From positions 1-33,852 of the IMG/VR virus record IMGVR_UViG_3300009423_000016: a stretch of 33,852 nucleotides of DNA; one strand, written 5' to 3'. The translations under genes were made by a program, and so were the position numbers. Source of the stretch: a virus. Of this stretch, positions 23,863-29,607 are shown piece after piece. A model generated the notes under the pieces. The model was not told the DNA's origin. It ran no database searches and worked only from the letters and a program-made list of their open reading frames with translations. Position 1 is the first letter of the stretch. Each line of letters opens with the position of its first letter.

Positions 23863-24322
23863 CGATGACCTTCGCTTTCTTTGCTTTCAATACGGCTTCA
23901 ATAATGTCTAACGCTTTGTCCAAGTCGGCGATGGTGCACGTCTCCATCTGCGCGTCGTGCACCTCGTAGCCATCTTTTATCGCTGCCAACTCTTGGCCTC
24001 GGCATACGAATCTATCGCCCATACTCAAAGACCGTTTGCAAACGTCGTACAGGGCGCTAGACGCGCTTAAAACCAACTGGTGATACTCTTTACCGAACCC
24101 AAGTTCACAAAGCGCCTCAGCGACGTTAATTACACCAATCACTACGTCCACTTCACTTCGCGTTGCCGTGCCTTTTGTCAGCGAGTCAAGCGCACTCATG
24201 TTTTTCAAGTGCATCGTGACGTACTCGGACTCTTTAGCTGATACTTTTGTCATGCCAGTCAAAACCCAACTGACTGCATCGAGCTTGACCCCACGCGGTT
24301 TATATTTTGACTTCTTACGCAT
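23855..24322 (-). CDS. Conserved phage hypothetical protein (155 aa)
   Basis: MRKKSKYKPRGVKLDAVSWV. The pattern (basic start, then HLKNMSALDSLTKGTATRSE, VIGVINVAEALCELGFGKEY) is a family I recognise from betaproteobacterial phages beside replication genes, without function. It is mostly helical. It lies between the replication gene, which it overlaps by 8 bases, and the winged-helix gene. No catalytic residues could be assigned. Confidence 0.7.
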   Translation of the reverse strand: MRKKSKYKPRGVKLDAVSWVLTGMTKVSAKESEYVTMHLKNMSALDSLTKGTATRSEVDVVIGVINVAEALCELGFGKEYHQLVLSASSALYDVCKRSLSMGDRFVCRGQELAAIKDGYEVHDAQMETCTIADLDKALDIIEAVLKAKKAKVIDA

Positions 24323-25109
24323 TTTTCACCCCCAGAATACCTTTCATCATTGCGCGGATGTGCTCGGGCGGTGGCGAACAGTTCTCGCGGTCGGCCATTA
24401 TTTGCTTGAGCGCTGCGTCTTGATTCGCTGGTGCTGGCGTTGTTGTTCGCGCTACGTCGGCGGCAACTTGTGCGTAGGTTTGCTTGGCGGCGGTTTGCTT
24501 GCGTACCCAGTTACGCCAAGTCGCATCCCAATCAAGGCGGACGCCTTTGCTACCGGGGATTGATGACCAGTAGTCTTTGAACTCAGCAAATACTTTTCGC
24601 AGGTCAAGGTCGGGGCGTTCCGCCTTTGACCATTCAGCTAAATCAGCATTAGGTTTCCAGTCGGTTGGCAACCGCGTCCCGCGCGTTGCATTACTACTTG
24701 GTTTATTAGTTAATGGTTTCTTAGTTAGTGGTTTATGGTTAGGGTTATTTTCGCTTTCGTCTGGGTTCCCAGAAATAACCGACTGGGTTTTCTTTGGCCT
24801 CCCACCTATCTTGCCGTTGGTTCGGTTTTTGTCAGCTTGGCTATGGTATTCGTTAATTTCCAAATCTATGCGACCCTGCTTGTAGCCATCCTTGCCTTTA
24901 ATAAAGAAATCAGCAAGGACATTTTGCAGAGCAGCCTCATGTTCAGAACCGAGTCTTAACCGACGCATAACCACTTGGGTTTCTATCGGTATCGGCTTTT
25001 CGTCGAGGTAATACCAGTCAATCAGTTGGCGGTAAATGCCGTGTTCTACCGTAGACAAGTGCCCCGTGTCTTTCCGATAGTCGGCAATGTTGAACTTGTA
25101 ATAGTGCAT
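24315..25109 (-). CDS. DUF1376-type replication initiator / replisome organiser
   Basis: 264 residues from ATG 25109 (MHYYKFNIADYRKDTGHLST), chosen because AAGG lies 8 bases before; an upstream GTG at 25118 would overlap that site. The N-terminal DUF1376 domain (LSTVEHGIYRQLIDWYYLDE) is a winged-helix type found in phage replication proteins. The linker KPLTKKPLTNKPSSN is encoded by short tandem repeats. The C-terminal helical part has TRLPTDWKPNADLAEWSKAE and VRLDWDATWRNWVRKQ. It probably binds an origin and recruits host helicase, like lambda O; no polymerase or helicase gene was recognised. Confidence 0.85.
   Translation of the reverse strand: MHYYKFNIADYRKDTGHLSTVEHGIYRQLIDWYYLDEKPIPIETQVVMRRLRLGSEHEAALQNVLADFFIKGKDGYKQGRIDLEINEYHSQADKNRTNGKIGGRPKKTQSVISGNPDESENNPNHKPLTKKPLTNKPSSNATRGTRLPTDWKPNADLAEWSKAERPDLDLRKVFAEFKDYWSSIPGSKGVRLDWDATWRNWVRKQTAAKQTYAQVAADVARTTTPAPANQDAALKQIMADRENCSPPPEHIRAMMKGILGVKNA
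24700..24744. repeat. Iteron-like AT-rich repeats inside the replication gene
   Basis: Two 15-base units on the plus strand, GGTTTATTAGTTAAT (24700-24714) and GGTTTCTTAGTTAGT (24715-24729), plus a decayed third copy at 24730-24744. They encode the KPLT linker. As in lambda O, repeats within the initiator gene next to AT-rich DNA could be the replication origin. Confidence 0.5.
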
Positions 25110-25118
25110 ATTGCTCAC

Positions 25119-25214
25119 CTTTTAAACGCTCCCAAAGAAAAGAAACAACGGCAGAAGAGGGAGGAACTTCTTTCGGTCGGGGAGCAAATCCCAACCTAGC
25201 CGCGTTTCAAACAA
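25119..25214 (-). other. Untranslated gap between DUF3310 and replication genes
   Basis: This 96-base gap holds the ribosome site of the replication gene and a possible minus-strand hairpin (GGTTGGG paired with CCCGACC, at 25175-25196) lacking a T-run. The plus strand is purine-rich, GAAGAGGGAGGAAC in part. The hairpin may be an mRNA processing or attenuation site, but I see no proof. Confidence 0.35.
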
Positions 25215-25427
25215 TTATACCCGTTTTTGGCGCAGTTCAATTTCGCGGTTGATATACCAGACAGCTTTTTTTAGGTCTTGTATCGCATCGGGGTGCTTTA
25301 AATCTGCGCGCCACAGATACTTAATCGCATTGCCAACGCAGAACGAAAGGTGCTCAGTCACTTGAATACACTCGATTCCAGACGGGTGCTCGGTGTAGTG
25401 CGGCGGGTGGTTTACTGGGTCGCTCAT
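25215..25427 (-). CDS. DUF3310 family protein
   Basis: 70 residues. MSDPVNHPPHYTEHPSGIEC, QVTEHLSFCVGNAIKYLWRA, DLKKAVWYINREIEL: the whole DUF3310 pattern (NHPxHY, GxxxKYLWR, DLxKAxWYL) is present. It is a frequent small phage protein sometimes linked to nucleotide metabolism; no confirmed function. It overlaps the upstream 58-aa gene by one base (TGATG). Confidence 0.88.
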   Translation of the reverse strand: MSDPVNHPPHYTEHPSGIECIQVTEHLSFCVGNAIKYLWRADLKHPDAIQDLKKAVWYINREIELRQKRV

Positions 25428-25603
25428 CAGTCTGTGCCTCCGAAATTCTCTTTGTTTAGGTCGTTGCGTTGGATAGTCTCAATAGCCATGACGCAGTTGA
25501 ATTGCAAGCTAGACAACCAGATGATGGCCTCGATTTCGGTATCAGGCTGCTGACGCACAAGGGCGTTCAGGTCTGCCATAAAGTCTTGAAATGTTGGGTT
25601 CAT
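25427..25603 (-). CDS. 58-aa protein, first gene of the leftward block
   Basis: MNPTFQDFMADLNALVRQQP, then DTEIEAIIWLSSLQFNCVMA. It ends at TGA 25427-25429, overlapping the DUF3310 ATG by one base. It has no ribosome site, and a promoter-like TTTACA-18-CATAAT ends 5 bases before the ATG, so the mRNA may be leaderless. It is a small acidic helical protein of unknown function. Being promoter-proximal, it would be made first. Confidence 0.7.
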   Translation of the reverse strand: MNPTFQDFMADLNALVRQQPDTEIEAIIWLSSLQFNCVMAIETIQRNDLNKENFGGTD

Positions 25604-25608
25604 GGCGG

Positions 25609-25638
25609 ATTATGAGGGTAGAAATTTATTTTTGTAAA
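25609..25638 (-). promoter_or_regulatory. Predicted leftward sigma-70 promoter
   Basis: On the minus strand TTTACA (25638-25633), an 18-base spacer, and CATAAT (25614-25609). The start site would fall on or beside the ATG at 25603, predicting a leaderless first gene. Match is 5 of 6 to each consensus hexamer (TTGACA and TATAAT). Confidence 0.6.
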
Positions 25639-25676
25639 TAGGGTTATCCCCTACTCTAAACGTAAATTTTTTCACT

Positions 25677-25682
25677 TATAAT
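25677..25682 (+). promoter_or_regulatory. Predicted rightward -10 element
   Basis: A perfect TATAAT about 47 bases before the first rightward gene. No good -35 is seen at 16-18 bases upstream, so the promoter may need an activator. The run TTTTTT lies just before it, as it does at the second rightward promoter near 27924. Confidence 0.55.
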
Positions 25683-25688
25683 TACACC

Positions 25689-25703
25689 GTAGCAAGTCGC
25701 TAC
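25689..25703. promoter_or_regulatory. Inverted repeat (possible operator) at the rightward start
   Basis: GTAGC, spacer AAGTC, GCTAC: perfect 5-base arms placed 6 bases after the TATAAT, where a transcript should begin. This position suits a repressor operator or a 5'-end RNA hairpin. The divergent gap otherwise contains only the two promoters and the AAGGGGAAC ribosome site. Confidence 0.45.
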
Positions 25704-25723
25704 ACACACAAAAGGGGAACAAT

Positions 25724-25921
25724 ATGGCACACAGAGTTTACTCAATCAATCCGGAGGGCTTGGCGTTGCTCAAGACCTTGGTTGACCCACTCAGCCCGTT
25801 TTATATCGACGCGGTTATGTCGCTGGAGCAAGCGATGGAGGCCGAGGATATGCCGCATTTTGAGGGCACGATATTTGGCGCAGAGCACTTTGATGAAGTA
25901 GTAGTAGGAGGATGGAAATGA
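25724..25921 (+). CDS. 65-aa acidic protein, first gene of the rightward block
   Basis: MAHRVYSINPEGLALLKTLV, ending FDEVVVGGWK, preceded by AAGGGGAACAAT. It is acidic, with helical middle SLEQAMEAEDMPHFEG. It overlaps the ERF gene by 4 bases (ATGA). I do not recognise the family. As the promoter-proximal early gene it may act on the host or on a defence, but nothing in the sequence shows this. Confidence 0.7.
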   Translation: MAHRVYSINPEGLALLKTLVDPLSPFYIDAVMSLEQAMEAEDMPHFEGTIFGAEHFDEVVVGGWK

Positions 25922-26469
25922 ACCACATAGCAAAGGCTTTTGTAGCCGCCAAGCGCGAGTTTGCGCCAGCATTGAAGACTAGCACGAACCCGCATTTCAA
26001 AAGCAAGTACGCAGACCTTGCCGGTTGCTTGGAGGCCGTCAACGACGCGCTGTTAAACCACGGCATCGCGCTGTTGCAAGAGACGTCAGAGGATGCGACA
26101 GGCGTAACCGTCGAGACCGTGTTTATGCACGAATCAGGCGAGACCATACGCGGTGGCAAGCTGCACGTCCCTGCAAGCAAGCAAGACCCACAGGGCTACG
26201 GCTCGGCGCTTACATACGCACGTCGTTACTCGGTGATGGCGGCTTGTGGTATCGCTGCGGAAGATGACGATGGCAACGCGGCAACGCGCAAGTACAAATA
26301 CGTCATGGATGCAGACGTGTTTAACAACTACTTGGTCGCAGTTGAAACCGCAGACAGTTTAGACAACTTAAAAACACACTACACCATCGCGTTAAAAGCG
26401 TGCGGCACAGACCCAGAGTTGAAGTCGCAAATCATCGCTGCTAAAAACGCACGAAAGGCAGAACTGTAA
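25918..26469 (+). CDS. erf: ERF-family single-strand annealing protein
   Basis: 183 residues from ATG 25918 (MNHIAKAFVAAKREFAPALK), chosen for AGGAGG 6 bases before and the ATGA overlap; ATG 25912 is not supported. The ERF pattern is clear: TNPHFKSKYADLAGCLEAVN, LNHGIALLQET, QDPQGYGSALTYARRYSVMA with a glycine-rich turn. ERF proteins anneal complementary single strands and work with a 5'-3' exonuclease, encoded just downstream. The C-terminus is a variable helical region. Confidence 0.92.
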   Translation: MNHIAKAFVAAKREFAPALKTSTNPHFKSKYADLAGCLEAVNDALLNHGIALLQETSEDATGVTVETVFMHESGETIRGGKLHVPASKQDPQGYGSALTYARRYSVMAACGIAAEDDDGNAATRKYKYVMDADVFNNYLVAVETADSLDNLKTHYTIALKACGTDPELKSQIIAAKNARKAEL

Positions 26470-27083
26470 TGGAGCAAGGCACAGAAGAATGGTTTGCGGC
26501 TCGCGCTGGCAAGGTGACCGCAAGCCGTATAGCTGATTTAATGGCGCGTACTAAATCTGGCTACTCAGCGAGCCGCGACAACTACATGGCGCAACTGATT
26601 GTTGAGAAATTCACAGGCAAGGTCGCCGAGTCGTTTAATAGCGCCGCGATGCAATGGGGTTCAGACCAAGAAACTTTTGCGCGAGCCGCGTATGAGGCTC
26701 GTAAAAATGTTTTGGTCGATGAGATTGGCTTTGTGCCGCACCCGACGATTGAGGGCGTTGGAGCCTCTCCAGACGGCTTGGTGGGCAATGATGGCTTGGT
26801 CGAGATTAAGTGCCCCAACACTGCGACGATGATTGATACGCTTATTAACGAAACCGTGCCGCATAAATACTTCGCTCAAATGCAAATGCAAATGTCTTGC
26901 ACGCAGCGGAAGTGGTGTGACTACGCGGTCTTCGACCCAAGGATGCCCGAAAACGGACAACTATTCATAAAACGCGTAGAGCGTGATGAAAAGTTCGTTG
27001 AGGACATGGAAAGCGAAATCATTAAGTTCTTGGATGAGATGAACGCTAAATTTAAAACCCTGCAAGCAAAACTAGGAGAGTAA
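26469..27083 (+). CDS. YqaJ/lambda-Exo type exonuclease
   Basis: 204 residues, MEQGTEEWFAARAGKVTASR. The restriction-like nuclease core is visible: GTEEWFAARAGKVTASRIA, GxDQE-type helix (MQWGSDQETFARAAYEARK), then SPDGLVG with D102 and LVEIKCPN with E112/K114, and a downstream QMQMQMSC helix. It would chew 5' ends of double-stranded DNA to expose tails for ERF. It starts as TAATG on the ERF stop. Confidence 0.92.
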   Translation: MEQGTEEWFAARAGKVTASRIADLMARTKSGYSASRDNYMAQLIVEKFTGKVAESFNSAAMQWGSDQETFARAAYEARKNVLVDEIGFVPHPTIEGVGASPDGLVGNDGLVEIKCPNTATMIDTLINETVPHKYFAQMQMQMSCTQRKWCDYAVFDPRMPENGQLFIKRVERDEKFVEDMESEIIKFLDEMNAKFKTLQAKLGE

Positions 27084-27086
27084 ACA

Positions 27087-27284
27087 ATGAAATCGCAAAT
27101 TGAATCTATCTTGACCCACCTTAACCGCAAGTCAATCACCCCGTTGGAGGCGTTGGAGCACTACGGATGCTTCCGCTTGGCGGCGGTTATTCACGTCTTA
27201 CGCGGTCGCGGGTACGAAATCAAGACGGTGGACAAAAAGCAAAACGGCAAGACATTCGCACAGTATTTTTTAACCAAAGGATAA
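27087..27284 (+). CDS. Helix-turn-helix protein (HTH_39-like)
   Basis: 65 residues, MKSQIESILTHLNRKSITPL. The HTH pattern is ITPLEALEHYGCFRLAAVIH, followed by LRGRGYEIKTVDKK, typical of the PF14090-type small HTH proteins beside phage recombination genes. It probably binds DNA; its target is unknown. AGGAGAG lies upstream of the ATG. Confidence 0.8.
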   Translation: MKSQIESILTHLNRKSITPLEALEHYGCFRLAAVIHVLRGRGYEIKTVDKKQNGKTFAQYFLTKG

Positions 27285-27289
27285 ACGAC

Positions 27290-27538
27290 ATGGCATACGA
27301 ACAAAAAGACAACAGCGGCTCGTTGTTTAAGAACGACAAGAAAGAGACCGACAACCACCCCGACTACACCGGCTCCGCTTTGGTGGGCGGGCAAGAGGTT
27401 TGGATGAGCGCATGGCTCAAGACCGCCAGCAACGGCAAAAAGTTCATGTCATTCAGCTTCAAGCCCAAAGACCAACAGGCCGCCAAGCCAGTTGCTAAGG
27501 CAGCCGTTGCTGACCTTGATGACGATATGCCGTTCTAG
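27290..27538 (+). CDS. DUF736-like protein with SSB-type acidic C-terminus
   Basis: 82 residues from ATG 27290, MAYEQKDNSGSLFKNDKKET. The body resembles DUF736 (GSLFKNDKKETDNHPDYTGS, WMSAWLKTASNGKKFMSFSF). The last residues DLDDDMPF copy the acidic tip of bacterial SSB (DDDxPF), which recruits replication and repair proteins. It may therefore bind single strands or host SSB partners. It lies in the ERF/exonuclease block, which fits recombination. A longer in-frame start is not used, as it would overlap the HTH gene. Confidence 0.8.
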   Translation: MAYEQKDNSGSLFKNDKKETDNHPDYTGSALVGGQEVWMSAWLKTASNGKKFMSFSFKPKDQQAAKPVAKAAVADLDDDMPF

Positions 27539-27547
27539 GCACAAGCG

Positions 27548-27715
27548 ATGCAGGAACCACTTGGCATCGCGTTGCTGGCTATCCTAGCGGGTAGCTGGCT
27601 CACGCACATCATTGTCTGCATAGCACAGGACGCATGGGGCTTCCTGATTGCGGGCGCATTATTCTTCCCAGTCGCATGGATACACGGCATCGGCGTGTGG
27701 TTCGGCGCTTGGTAA
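27548..27715 (+). CDS. 55-aa membrane protein, conserved in phages
   Basis: MQEPLGIALLAILAGSWLTH then IIVCIAQDAWGFLIAGALFF, with PVAWIHGIGVWFGAW at the end. Two membrane segments span residues about 5-25 and 30-54. I recall similar short proteins ending HGIGVWFGxW in other phages, without function. They could act in superinfection exclusion or host membrane effects, but this is not shown. Confidence 0.75.
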   Translation: MQEPLGIALLAILAGSWLTHIIVCIAQDAWGFLIAGALFFPVAWIHGIGVWFGAW

Positions 27716-27729
27716 ACCAAAGGTAAATT

Positions 27730-27870
27730 ATGGAAAAAGACACAACAAGCAAATTCGTCACTATGCGGCTACCTATCGAAGTCTACGAAAAGGTCAAGGC
27801 GCAAGCCAAGGCCGAGTCTCGTTCGGTGTCGGGTCATATCGCTTATTTGCTGAAAAAACAACTAGGCTGA
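27730..27870 (+). CDS. Ribbon-helix-helix DNA-binding protein (46 aa)
   Basis: MEKDTTSKFVTMRLPIEVYE, KVKAQAKAESRSVSGHIAYL, LKKQLG. This is an Arc/MetJ-type RHH: a beta strand (SKFVTMRLP), then helix A (IEVYEKVKAQAKAES), turn RSVSG, helix B (HIAYLLKKQ). Dimers bind short direct subsites. A pair of TTTGTGG boxes 10 bases apart lies 36 bases beyond its stop, next to a -10 element, so it may regulate the following gene. Confidence 0.85.
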   Translation: MEKDTTSKFVTMRLPIEVYEKVKAQAKAESRSVSGHIAYLLKKQLG

Positions 27871-27905
27871 CCCGTACTAAAAATATTTTTACTATCTCTT
27901 GCTTG

Positions 27906-27922
27906 TTTGTGGTTTTTTGTGG
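27906..27922 (+). promoter_or_regulatory. Tandem TTTGTGG boxes upstream of a -10 element
   Basis: TTTGTGG at 27906-27912 and 27916-27922, exactly 10 bases apart, one helical turn. They abut the -10 at 27924. Such spacing suits a dimeric or tetrameric small DNA-binding protein, for instance the RHH protein just upstream. Confidence 0.45.
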
Positions 27923-27923
27923 T

Positions 27924-27929
27924 TATAAT
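27924..27929 (+). promoter_or_regulatory. Predicted -10 for the gene at 27961
   Basis: A perfect TATAAT, 31 bases before the ATG at 27961. No canonical -35; the best is TTGCTT at 19-base spacing. The gap from 27871 to 27960 holds nothing else but this promoter region and a weak palindromic AT-run (AAAATATTTT). Confidence 0.55.
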
Positions 27930-27960
27930 GAATCATCGCAACCAAACGGGAGATTTTAAA

Positions 27961-28416
27961 ATGACAACAGCACAACAATACCGCGACTCAGCTTCTAAGC
28001 ATATTGACGCTAGCTACGAATCGTTCGAGCGTTGTGACACCGATGGCTTTATGAGCCAATGGGCGCACGACATTATGGCGCAAGTTGACCGAGAAAAAGC
28101 CGCAATTATTGAGAACGGCAACATGGCTGTTTTTGGCGGCTTGTATGATGGCGACCGTCGCGTTATGGCAAAAGTCATTGATACAAAATTTGGCGCATCT
28201 TGGCTTTTATCTGATGATGAGGCGGCAAAATACGGTCGCAAGTTTGTTCCCATCGGGACTAACAGTCGCGTTCAAAAGCAACTTGGTTTGTCTGAGCGTG
28301 ATGAGATGGCTCCTGCATGGGTGACCACTGGCGGCGCTTCAATCACCAGCGTTCGTGCCATTGTTTTCCGCACTGGCGACAAGTGGGGTTCAGACGCGGT
28401 TTTGTGCCAAGAATAA
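27961..28416 (+). CDS. Conserved phage protein (151 aa), function unknown
   Basis: Start at ATG 27961 (MTTAQQYRDSASKHIDASYE), with GGGAG upstream; an earlier ATG at 27907 lies in the promoter and is rejected. The segment ASYESFERCDTDGFMSQWAH is a phage-wide pattern I recognise without known role, as is FGGLYDGDRRVMAKVIDTKF. It has its own promoter, so it may be strongly expressed. No enzyme motif could be assigned. Confidence 0.75.
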   Translation: MTTAQQYRDSASKHIDASYESFERCDTDGFMSQWAHDIMAQVDREKAAIIENGNMAVFGGLYDGDRRVMAKVIDTKFGASWLLSDDEAAKYGRKFVPIGTNSRVQKQLGLSERDEMAPAWVTTGGASITSVRAIVFRTGDKWGSDAVLCQE

Positions 28417-28432
28417 TCAAAAGGGGAACACC

Positions 28433-28555
28433 ATGCAAGACTACAACTACGAACCAGCAGAAACCGAGCCATACGACATTGAGGCAGCGGAGGCCTACGA
28501 TGACTACATGGCAGACCAGTATGATGTTGAGCGCGACCGCGCATTGGAGGATTGA
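28433..28555 (+). CDS. 40-aa very acidic protein
   Basis: MQDYNYEPAETEPYDIEAAE, AYDDYMADQYDVERDRALED, preceded by AAGGGGAACACC. I count 15 Asp/Glu and 2 Arg in 40 residues, with 6 Tyr at fairly regular spacing. This charge is typical of DNA-mimic inhibitors, though intrinsically disordered structure is equally possible. It leads a chain of tiny overlapping genes. Confidence 0.7.
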   Translation: MQDYNYEPAETEPYDIEAAEAYDDYMADQYDVERDRALED

Positions 28556-28556
28556 A

Positions 28557-28634
28557 ATGAAAGACGTATTATCAGCAGTTATCGTCGCGGCAATAATGAC
28601 CGTGCCCGCAATCATCGTGGTGGCCTTATCGTGA
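28557..28634 (+). CDS. 25-aa single-span membrane peptide
   Basis: MKDVLSAVIVAAIMTVPAII then VVALS: almost entirely one membrane helix. It starts 1 base after the previous stop, with GGAGG upstream (GGAGGATTGAAATG region). It overlaps the next gene as GTGA. Tiny membrane peptides of this type occur in many phages. Function unknown. Confidence 0.6.
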   Translation: MKDVLSAVIVAAIMTVPAIIVVALS

Positions 28635-28795
28635 ACGGCTACAACACAGGCCGCGTTATCATCGGATGCCGCTATGAGCCGCCTACACGGTCGCACATGA
28701 ACGCAAACGATATATGGTGGCAGACAATACTGCTAAGACGCCGTCAGACGCTCCTAGAGCGCTTTAAATTGTTTTTTGATAGGGACGTAGCATGA
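28631..28795 (+). CDS. 54-aa basic protein (GTG start)
   Basis: GTG start at 28631, within GTGA shared with the upstream stop. The protein begins M/V-NGYNTGRVIIGCRYEPPTRS and has a basic helix (LLRRRQTLLERFKLFFDRD). The overlap chain and stop at TGA 28793-28795, which again overlaps the next ATG (ATGA), support it. Function unknown. Confidence 0.6.
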   Translation: MNGYNTGRVIIGCRYEPPTRSHMNANDIWWQTILLRRRQTLLERFKLFFDRDVA

Positions 28796-28941
28796 CAGTA
28801 GAACAGGCAGCGCAAGACCTCCTAGACACGCTGGAGGCAATGTATATGAATGACTTTGGTGGATACCAATGCAACCGACTCGAGGCGCTTGATATTGACG
28901 GCGCTCGCAACCAACTAGAAAAGGCGTTAGAGAACAAATGA
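28792..28941 (+). CDS. 49-aa acidic helical protein
   Basis: MTVEQAAQDLLDTLEAMYMN, then DFGGYQCNRLEALDIDGARN and QLEKALENK. It appears to be two helices. It overlaps both neighbours by 4 bases (ATGA). No family recognised. Confidence 0.65.
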   Translation: MTVEQAAQDLLDTLEAMYMNDFGGYQCNRLEALDIDGARNQLEKALENK

Positions 28942-29120
28942 ACTTAAAAGAGCAAATCGAGGTTGCACAATCGCAATCGTTCAGCAAGATGCAAGGCGTT
29001 TACACTTGCCCCGAATTGACCATGCCAGCCGTGCGACCGGGCGCTGATGACCACCAAGAGCACCCCAGCCGTAGGAACAACAAGTTAATTTACAAAGATG
29101 GTCGTGAGGTGAAAGTATGA
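28938..29120 (+). CDS. 60-aa hypothetical protein
   Basis: MNLKEQIEVAQSQSFSKMQG, then VYTCPELTMPAVRPGADDHQ. The piece VYTxPEL...RPGADD...PSR is a short signature I recall from other phage proteins of unknown role. It overlaps neighbours as ATGA. No motif could be assigned. Confidence 0.68.
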   Translation: MNLKEQIEVAQSQSFSKMQGVYTCPELTMPAVRPGADDHQEHPSRRNNKLIYKDGREVKV

Positions 29121-29419
29121 GTTACGCGAATGTAGAGATGAAGATAGTGCAATGGTCTACCGCCCGGCGCATCATCCAGAACAGCACAGCCGAGGCTCAG
29201 TTGCTTAAGGCCGTATCCGAAATGGGTGAACTGGCTGACGCCACCATCAAGAACGACAAGGATGAAATCGTAGACGCCGTGGGTGACGTGATGGTCTGCC
29301 TTGTGAACTACTGCGCCATCCAAGACATTGATTTGGTGTCGTGCATGGATTCGGCATACAGCCAGATTAAAGACCGCAAAGGCACGCTTCTGTCAAATGG
29401 GGTATTCGTCAAAGAATGA
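29117..29419 (+). CDS. MazG-like nucleotide pyrophosphohydrolase
   Basis: 100 residues. The MazG helix pattern is visible: AQLLKAVSEMGELADATIKN gives the first acidic set (E-x-x-E-x2-D), and DKDEIVDAVGDVMVCLVNYC gives the second (DEIVDAVGDV). It would hydrolyse NTPs or a nucleotide signal such as ppGpp, as in other phage MazG enzymes. It overlaps neighbours by 4 bases on both sides. The substrate is not determinable here. Confidence 0.85.
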   Translation: MSYANVEMKIVQWSTARRIIQNSTAEAQLLKAVSEMGELADATIKNDKDEIVDAVGDVMVCLVNYCAIQDIDLVSCMDSAYSQIKDRKGTLLSNGVFVKE

Positions 29420-29607
29420 AGTGCCCAACCCCATGCGGGGCTTGGTGCGACGTAAAAGAAACTAGGCAGCGCGGCGACGGTTCAACATACCGCCGTTACG
29501 AATGTGCTAATGGTCATCGGTTCACCACGAATGAATCGGTGGTCAAAACTCGCTCACGTCAATCAATTCCCCCCGCCACTCCACACAATCATCCGCAAGG
29601 TCGCTAA
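29416..29607 (+). CDS. NrdR-like zinc-ribbon protein
   Basis: 63 residues, MKCPTPCGAWCDVKETRQRG, then YRRYECANGHRFTTNESVVK. The four-cysteine style (CPxPCG...YECANGHRFTT) resembles the zinc ribbon of NrdR and related phage proteins, without the ATP-cone. It probably binds DNA or RNA. It is the last rightward gene, and its final 65 bases overlap the end of the metallophosphoesterase gene antisense. Confidence 0.75.
   Translation: MKCPTPCGAWCDVKETRQRGDGSTYRRYECANGHRFTTNESVVKTRSRQSIPPATPHNHPQGR

Noticed and set aside
25175-25196. Hairpin in the DUF3310-replication gap as a terminator
   Set aside because: Stem has seven pairs including a wobble but is followed by a purine stretch, not T residues.
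29507-29545. ACCAC/GTGGT inverted repeat at the convergent junction as a bidirectional terminator
   Set aside because: Only five paired bases with a ten-base loop and no T-run on either strand.
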